Source: Treponema sp.
GTDB lineage: Bacteria; Spirochaetota; Spirochaetia; Treponematales; Treponemataceae
Assembly (NCBI GenBank): GCA_022510885.1
Contig: JAFLSP010000073.1
Location: 1 to 8,580 of the forward strand
Length of the DNA stretch: 8,580 bases
Direction: 5' to 3'
The notes beneath the pieces were generated by a model that was not told the origin of the DNA, ran no database searches, and worked only from the letters and a program-made list of their open reading frames with translations. Positions within the stretch are counted from its first letter, which is position 1. Each line of letters opens with the position of its first letter. Below, one piece after another: positions 4,421 to 8,580 of the stretch. Both the position numbers and the translations under genes were made by a program.

Positions 4421-5515
4421 ATGAAAAGGCTTGTGGCGGTATTGGTGAGCGCGGCGTTGGTGCTTGCGTTCGTGGGCTGTAGCAAAAAGTCCGTGGCACG
4501 GACGGGCGGCGCGGCGGTCTCGGAGGATTTGCTCGCGGCGGCGCAGGCGGAGGGCGAGCTGACGGTGTACGGCTCATGCGAGGAAGAGTATCTTTCGGCG
4601 GCGGTCGCGCATTTTGAGGAACTGTACGGCATCAAGACGCGCTACCAGCGTCTGTCCACGTCCGAAGTCTACACCAAGATTTCCGAGGAGAACGGCAAGC
4701 CTTCCGCGGACGTGTGGTTCGGCGGCACGACCGACCCGTACAACGAGGCGGTCGCGGCAGGGCTTTTGGAAAGCTACGCCGCGGCGAACGCGAAAAACCT
4801 GCTCGGCGACGACTACAAGGACCCGACCAACTGCTGGTACGGCATCTACAAGGGCATCCTCGGCTTTATGGTGAACGACGAGGAACTTGCCCGTCTGAAC
4901 CTGACCGCGCCGCAGTCCTGGGACGACCTGCTCAAGCCCGAGTACAAAGGGCTGATTATGCTGTCCAACCCGAACACGGCGGGCACGGCAAAGCTGGTCA
5001 TCAACACGATGGTGCAGATGAAAGGACACGACGCGGCGATGGCGTATTTCCGGGAGCTGGACAAGAACGTCGCGCAGTACACCAAGTCCGGCTCGGGGCC
5101 GTCAAAGATGGTCGGCCCGGGCGAGTGCGTGATTGGCATCGGCTTTTTGCACGACGGCGTGTACCAGATTTTGCAGGGCTACGACAACATCGGGCTGATT
5201 ATCCCGAGCGACGGCACGTCGTTTGAAATCGGCGCGACGGCAATCTTCAAGGGCGCGCAGCATCCCAACGCCGCCAGGCTGTGGATTGAGTACGCGCTCT
5301 CACCCGACTGCGTAAACCTCGCGAAAGAGTCCGGCTCATACCAGTTCTTGGTGCTGAACAACGCGGAGCAGCCGCTGGTCGTCGCGCAGTTCGGGCTTGA
5401 CATGAACAAGACGATTGACTACGACTTTGAGGACGCGAAGGTGAACAGCGCGAAGTACGTGGAGGATTTCTTCGCCGCGCTGGAAAGCGGTTCGGGCGAC
5501 AAGTTCCAGAACTGA
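4421..5515 (+). CDS. ABC transporter substrate-binding lipoprotein (FbpA/AfuA-like)
   Basis: This 364-residue protein would capture the transported ligand outside the inner membrane and hand it to the permease. Residues 1-20 are a lipoprotein signal: MKR, a hydrophobic run, and FVGC with the lipidated Cys20; Phe at -3 is unusual generally but fits the relaxed spirochaete lipobox. The mature part has the extracellular solute-binding family 1/6 pattern: EGELTVYGSCEEEYLSAAV (from about residue 46), ADVWFGGTTDPYNEAVAAGL, SWDDLLKPEYKGLIMLSNPN, GIGFLHDGVYQ (241-251) and a IIPSDGTSFEIGATAIFKGA block. The Tyr-Tyr iron ligands of FbpA are not present where GFLHDG lies. His244-Asp245, Glu269 and Ser52 recall the ligand residues reported for the sugar-phosphate binder AfuA, so an organophosphate substrate is as likely as iron. 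ATG 4421 is supported by GGAGG four bases upstream and by the signal peptide; an in-frame ATG at 4382 would spoil it and probably lies before the transcription start. Confidence 0.88.
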   Translation: MKRLVAVLVSAALVLAFVGCSKKSVARTGGAAVSEDLLAAAQAEGELTVYGSCEEEYLSAAVAHFEELYGIKTRYQRLSTSEVYTKISEENGKPSADVWFGGTTDPYNEAVAAGLLESYAAANAKNLLGDDYKDPTNCWYGIYKGILGFMVNDEELARLNLTAPQSWDDLLKPEYKGLIMLSNPNTAGTAKLVINTMVQMKGHDAAMAYFRELDKNVAQYTKSGSGPSKMVGPGECVIGIGFLHDGVYQILQGYDNIGLIIPSDGTSFEIGATAIFKGAQHPNAARLWIEYALSPDCVNLAKESGSYQFLVLNNAEQPLVVAQFGLDMNKTIDYDFEDAKVNSAKYVEDFFAALESGSGDKFQN

Positions 5516-5521
5516 GGACGG

Positions 5522-5556
5522 ACGGCGGCCGGTGCTGCCGGTCGCCGTTTCGTCTT
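5522..5556 (+). terminator. Stem-loop after the binding-protein gene (candidate intra-operon attenuator)
   Basis: Bases 5522-5532 pair with 5538-5548 to give an 11-bp stem (ten Watson-Crick pairs and one G-U) with a TGCTG loop, followed by a T-rich stretch TTTCGTCTT. It lies 7 bases after the stop of the binding-protein gene and about 54 bases before the permease start. Partial termination, or protection of the upstream message from 3' decay, would give more binding protein than permease and ATPase, as is common in ABC import operons. The U tract is imperfect, which favours partial over complete termination. Confidence 0.65.
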
Positions 5557-5601
5557 ATCCCGCAAAGACGCAATTAAAAATCTCCCGGAAGAAGGAACGA
5601 C

Positions 5602-7308
5602 ATGGCGACGACGCAGGGCGCGCGGCTTGAGCGCAGGAAATTTTTTGCGGACCCCGTTATGGTCACGATGATTGGGGTGCTGCTGGTGTTTTTGACGCTG
5701 TTCATTCTGTATCCGCTTCTCATGGTGCTGATTGACAGTTTTTTCAACGAGGGCAGGGTGACGCTGGACGTGTTCCGGCGCATCCTGAATTTAAAGCGCT
5801 TCCGCACGGCGTTCACGAACACGCTCGTGCTCGGCTTCATCACGGGGATATGCTCCACGGCGGTCGGGCTGCTGTTCGCCTACGTGGAGGTGTACGTCAG
5901 GCTGCGCAGCCGGGTGCTTTCCGCGCTGTTCAGGCTGGTCTCCATGCTGCCGATTGTCTCGCCGCCCTTCGTGCTCTCGCTTTCCATGATTATGCTGTTC
6001 GGGCGCAGCGGCATCATCACGCGCTCGCTGCTGCACATCTACGACAGCAACGTGTACGGGCTGAAAGGCATCGCCATCGTGCAGGTGCTGACCTTCTTTC
6101 CCGTCTGCTACCTGATGCTGCGCGGGCTGCTCAAGAACATCGACCCCTCGCTTGAGGAGGCGGCGCGGGACATGGGCGCGAGCCGCTTCAAGGTCTTTTG
6201 CAGCGTCACGCTCCCGCTCATGCTGCCGGGCCTGGGCAACGCCTTTCTGGTCACGTTCATCGAGTCCGTGGCGGACTTTGCGAACCCCATGCTGATTGGC
6301 GGCTCCTATGACACGCTCGCCACGACGATTTACTTGCAGGTGACGGGCGCGTATGACGCGACGGGCGCGGCGGCGATGAGCGTGGTGCTGCTCTCGCTCA
6401 CGGTCGTGCTGTTCCTGATTCAGAAGTATTACCTTGAGGCGAAGACCGCCGCCACGCTGAGCGGCAAGGCGACGCGGCAGCGGATGCTGATTGAGGACAA
6501 TTCCGTCCGCTATCCGCTGTCGCTGTTCTGCGGCCTCGCGTCGGCGTTCGTCCTGCTCATGTACATCATGGTGCCGATTGGCGCGCTGTTCACGCTGTGG
6601 GGACGCAACTACCACCTGACGCTCAAGTGGTTCAACTATATGTTCCGCACCTCGGGGCTGAAGGCGTTCAAGGACTCGTTCACGCTCTCGCTCATCGCCG
6701 CGCCGCTGACGGCGTTCCTGTCGATGGTCATCTCGTACCTCGTGGTCAAAAAGAAGTTCAAGGCAAAGGGCTTCATCGAGTTCATCTCGATGCTCGCGAT
6801 GGCGGTGCCGGGGACGGTGCTCGGCATCGGCTACATCCGCGGCTTTGCCAACGGGCTGTTCCGCACGGGCGCGATGAGCGGGCTGTACGGCACGGGGCTG
6901 ATTCTGGTCATCGTGTTCATCGTGCGCTCGCTTCCCACGGGAACGCGCAGCGGCATCTCGGCGCTGCGGCAGATTGACAAATCAATAGAAGAAAGCGCGT
7001 ATGACATGGGCGCAGGCTCGGGGCGCGTGTTCATGACGGTGACGCTCCCGCTCATCCGCGACTCGTTTTTCAGCGGGCTGGTGACGGCCTTCGTGCGCTC
7101 GATTACGGCGATTTCGGCAATCATCCTGCTGGTCACGCCGCAGTACCTGCTCATCACCTGCCAAATCAACGAGCAGGCGGAGAAGGGCAGCTACGGCATC
7201 GCCTGCGCCTACGCCACCGTGCTGATTGTCATCACCTACGGCTCGGTGCTGGTGATGAACGCGCTCATTTCATATCTGGGCAGAAGCCGCCCCATAAAGT
7301 ACAAGTAA
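5602..7308 (+). CDS. ABC transporter permease, fused two-domain (FbpB/AfuB-like)
   Basis: This 568-residue inner-membrane protein forms the whole translocation channel in one chain: two BPD_transp_1 domains, each with about six membrane helices, where many importers use two separate proteins. Each half has an EAA coupling loop that contacts the ATPase: LEEAARDMGASRFKVF (E185 onward) in the first and IEESAYDMGAGSGRVF (E463 onward) in the second, both followed by TLPL. A charged linker with K, R and E residues (about 275-300) joins the halves. The arrangement and length match iron(III)/organophosphate-type permeases such as FbpB, SfuB and AfuB. AAGGA at 5592-5596 stands 5 bases before the ATG. 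The gene follows the binding-protein gene across an 86-base gap holding a stem-loop and precedes the ATPase gene by 23 bases, so it is plainly part of one operon. Confidence 0.93.
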   Translation: MATTQGARLERRKFFADPVMVTMIGVLLVFLTLFILYPLLMVLIDSFFNEGRVTLDVFRRILNLKRFRTAFTNTLVLGFITGICSTAVGLLFAYVEVYVRLRSRVLSALFRLVSMLPIVSPPFVLSLSMIMLFGRSGIITRSLLHIYDSNVYGLKGIAIVQVLTFFPVCYLMLRGLLKNIDPSLEEAARDMGASRFKVFCSVTLPLMLPGLGNAFLVTFIESVADFANPMLIGGSYDTLATTIYLQVTGAYDATGAAAMSVVLLSLTVVLFLIQKYYLEAKTAATLSGKATRQRMLIEDNSVRYPLSLFCGLASAFVLLMYIMVPIGALFTLWGRNYHLTLKWFNYMFRTSGLKAFKDSFTLSLIAAPLTAFLSMVISYLVVKKKFKAKGFIEFISMLAMAVPGTVLGIGYIRGFANGLFRTGAMSGLYGTGLILVIVFIVRSLPTGTRSGISALRQIDKSIEESAYDMGAGSGRVFMTVTLPLIRDSFFSGLVTAFVRSITAISAIILLVTPQYLLITCQINEQAEKGSYGIACAYATVLIVITYGSVLVMNALISYLGRSRPIKYK

Positions 7309-7331
7309 CGCGGCGCGATAAGGAGTAAGCA

Positions 7332-8405
7332 ATGAAAGAGAAGAAAGGCGTCAGGCTGGAGCATATCTCGAAAATCTACCAGGACCCCAAGACGGGCAGC
7401 GACTTCTACGCAGTGCAGGACACCACGCTCGAAATCAAGCCGGGCAGTTTCGTCACGCTGCTCGGGCCGAGCGGCTGCGGCAAGACGACCACGCTGCGCA
7501 TGATTGCGGGATTTGAAAGCCCCGACGAGGGCGAGATTTACCTGGGCGACGAGGCGATTAACGCGCTGCCGCCGAACAAGCGCGACACGGCGATGGTCTT
7601 CCAGAGCTACGCGCTGCTGCCGCACTACAACGTCTTCGACAACGTTGCCTACGGGCTGAGAATCCGCAAGATGCCCAAGGCGCAGATTGAGGAGAAGGTG
7701 CTTTCCATGCTCAGGCTGGTGGAGATGGACGGCATGGAGACGCGCATGACCAACCAGCTTTCCGGCGGCCAGCAGCAGCGGGTCGCGCTTGCCCGCGCGC
7801 TCGTCATGGAGCCGGGCGTGCTGCTGTTCGACGAGCCGCTCTCCAACCTGGACGCAAAACTGCGCGTGACGATGCGCACGGAAATCCGCAAGATTCAGCA
7901 GAAAGTCGGCATCACCGCCATCTACGTGACCCACGACCAGAGCGAGGCGATGAGCATCTCCGACCAGATTATCATCATGAGCAAAGGCAGGGTGGAGCAG
8001 ATTGGCTCGCCGCGCGAGGTCTACTACCGCCCCAAAAACAAATTCGTGGCGGACTTCATCGGCGAGGCGAATTTTCTGGACGCGACGGTCGTCTCGTCGG
8101 CGGGCGGCACGGCGGCGATTGACGTGAACGGCGAGCGGCTCGACGTGCAGGATTACGTCGGCGCGAACGCGGGCGACACGGTGTCGCTCGTCCTCCGCCC
8201 CGAGAACGTCCGGCTTGCCGACGCGGGCAAACTGCAAGGCACGGTCACGCTCTCCACCTTCATGGGCGCGTACCAGTTCTATCAGGTGGACGTGGGCGGC
8301 AAGGAAATCCAGATTACCGACTACAACCCGGTCGGTCGCAAGACCTACGCCGCCGGCGACACGGCGTTCCTCGACTTTGACGCAAGCGGCGTGTACATTT
8401 TGTAG
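7332..8405 (+). CDS. ABC transporter ATP-binding protein (FbpC/AfuC-like, with TOBE domain)
   Basis: This 357-residue cytoplasmic ATPase powers the importer as a dimer bound to the permease's two EAA loops. All catalytic elements are present: Walker A GPSGCGKTT (45-53), Q-loop Gln91 in VFQSYALLPH, signature LSGGQ (143-147), Walker B LLFDEP (164-169), D-loop SNLD (171-174) and the H-loop His201 in YVTHD. The region EVYYRPKNKFVADFIGEANF (about 230-249) is typical of the CUT1/Fe/polyamine-type ATPases and leads into a C-terminal TOBE_2 regulatory domain with the LVLRPENVRL signature. Length and domain order are those of FbpC, PotA and MalK relatives. AAGGAG at 7320-7325 lies 6 bases before the ATG. 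It is the last gene of the operon and ends 19 bases before a strong terminator. The substrate cannot be inferred from the ATPase alone. Confidence 0.95.
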   Translation: MKEKKGVRLEHISKIYQDPKTGSDFYAVQDTTLEIKPGSFVTLLGPSGCGKTTTLRMIAGFESPDEGEIYLGDEAINALPPNKRDTAMVFQSYALLPHYNVFDNVAYGLRIRKMPKAQIEEKVLSMLRLVEMDGMETRMTNQLSGGQQQRVALARALVMEPGVLLFDEPLSNLDAKLRVTMRTEIRKIQQKVGITAIYVTHDQSEAMSISDQIIIMSKGRVEQIGSPREVYYRPKNKFVADFIGEANFLDATVVSSAGGTAAIDVNGERLDVQDYVGANAGDTVSLVLRPENVRLADAGKLQGTVTLSTFMGAYQFYQVDVGGKEIQITDYNPVGRKTYAAGDTAFLDFDASGVYIL

Positions 8406-8424
8406 CGCGCCGCGCGATGACGAA

Positions 8425-8450
8425 CAAAGCCGACCTTGCGGTCGGCTTTG
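8425..8450. terminator. Rho-independent terminator, probably bidirectional
   Basis: A perfect 11-bp stem (8425-8435 with 8440-8450), CAAAGCCGACC paired with GGTCGGCTTTG, has a TTGC loop. Its AAA/TTT flanks let it work on both strands. It lies between the stop of the ATPase gene and the stop of the convergent gene on the - strand, so it can end both transcripts. Confidence 0.88.
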
Positions 8451-8466
8451 CCATTTGTGCGCGCTC

Positions 8467-8580
8467 CTATTTTAGCGTGATGGTCTCGCCCGGCGCGACC
8501 ACGAGCAGTCCGTCCGCCGCGAACGACTCCGCGAACGCGCGGTCAAAGGGGTTCTCCTTGTCGTGGGGCAGGTGGTAGGG
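8467..8580 (-). CDS. 3' end of an unidentified convergent gene (partial)
   Basis: Read on the - strand from the window edge, the frame encodes 37 residues and stops at TAG 8469-8467. The sequence includes PYHLPHDKENPFDRAFAESF and ends LLVVAPGETITLK. The closing L-x-V-x-P-G-E-T-I-T pattern is a beta-strand edge seen at the ends of several carbohydrate-active beta-sandwich proteins, for example LacX/aldose 1-epimerase-like proteins, but 37 residues are not enough to name it. Codon use is GC-rich like the neighbouring genes and the frame is fully open. It converges on the ABC operon and shares the terminator at 8425-8450. Confidence 0.6.
   Translation of the reverse strand, partial: PYHLPHDKENPFDRAFAESFAADGLLVVAPGETITLK

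Noticed and set aside
5791..8237. Long - strand open frames opposite the permease (5791-6615) and ATPase (7236-8237) genes.
   Set aside because: They mirror conserved ABC genes, have low-complexity Arg/His/Gln/Val composition and no recognisable motif.

Overview
The window reads as chromosomal DNA of a fairly GC-rich, double-membrane or otherwise diderm-like bacterium. Several traits fit a host-associated spirochaete (Treponema-like): a lipoprotein signal with Phe at -3, phosphatidylserine synthase and decarboxylase of the variant otherwise familiar from Clostridia, and a two-domain fused permease. The genus is an inference, since no rRNA or marker gene is present.

Left part (1-1337): a 99-bp direct repeat (1-99 and 1239-1337, 98 of 99 identical) brackets a block of about 1.1 kb. 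The block has visibly lower GC than the rest and holds a BrnT/BrnA-type toxin-antitoxin pair (161-767, +) and the C-terminal remnant of a family-4 glycosyltransferase (809-about 1240, -), which is cut off where the right repeat begins. On the + strand each repeat encodes the last 30 residues of one protein (possibly a YitT/DUF2179 membrane protein). On the - strand the right copy supplies the last residues and stop codon of a MATE transporter. This looks like an inserted or recombined accessory cassette that duplicated the 3' end of its target gene.

Middle part (1289-4342): a MATE-family efflux transporter (-) is divergent from a two-gene phospholipid operon (+), pssA then psd, which would convert CDP-diacylglycerol to phosphatidylserine and then to phosphatidylethanolamine. 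A near-consensus promoter (TAGACA-17-TATAAT) lies directly upstream of pssA.

Right part (4351-8405): a complete ABC import operon has its own promoter (TTGCGT-17-TACAAT), then a double dyad just after the predicted transcription start, a substrate-binding lipoprotein, a stem-loop that may attenuate transcription, a fused two-domain permease and an ATPase. Automatic annotation would call it Fe(3+) transport, but the binding protein lacks the paired Tyr iron ligands of FbpA. It has a His-Asp pair and a downstream Glu that recall the sugar-phosphate binder AfuA, so the substrate is open. A strong hairpin terminator (8425-8450) separates the operon from the 3' end of a convergent, unidentified gene (8467-8580, -) that runs out of the window.

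No tRNA, rRNA, CRISPR array, transposase or integrase gene was seen. No gene-free stretch exceeds 300 bases.
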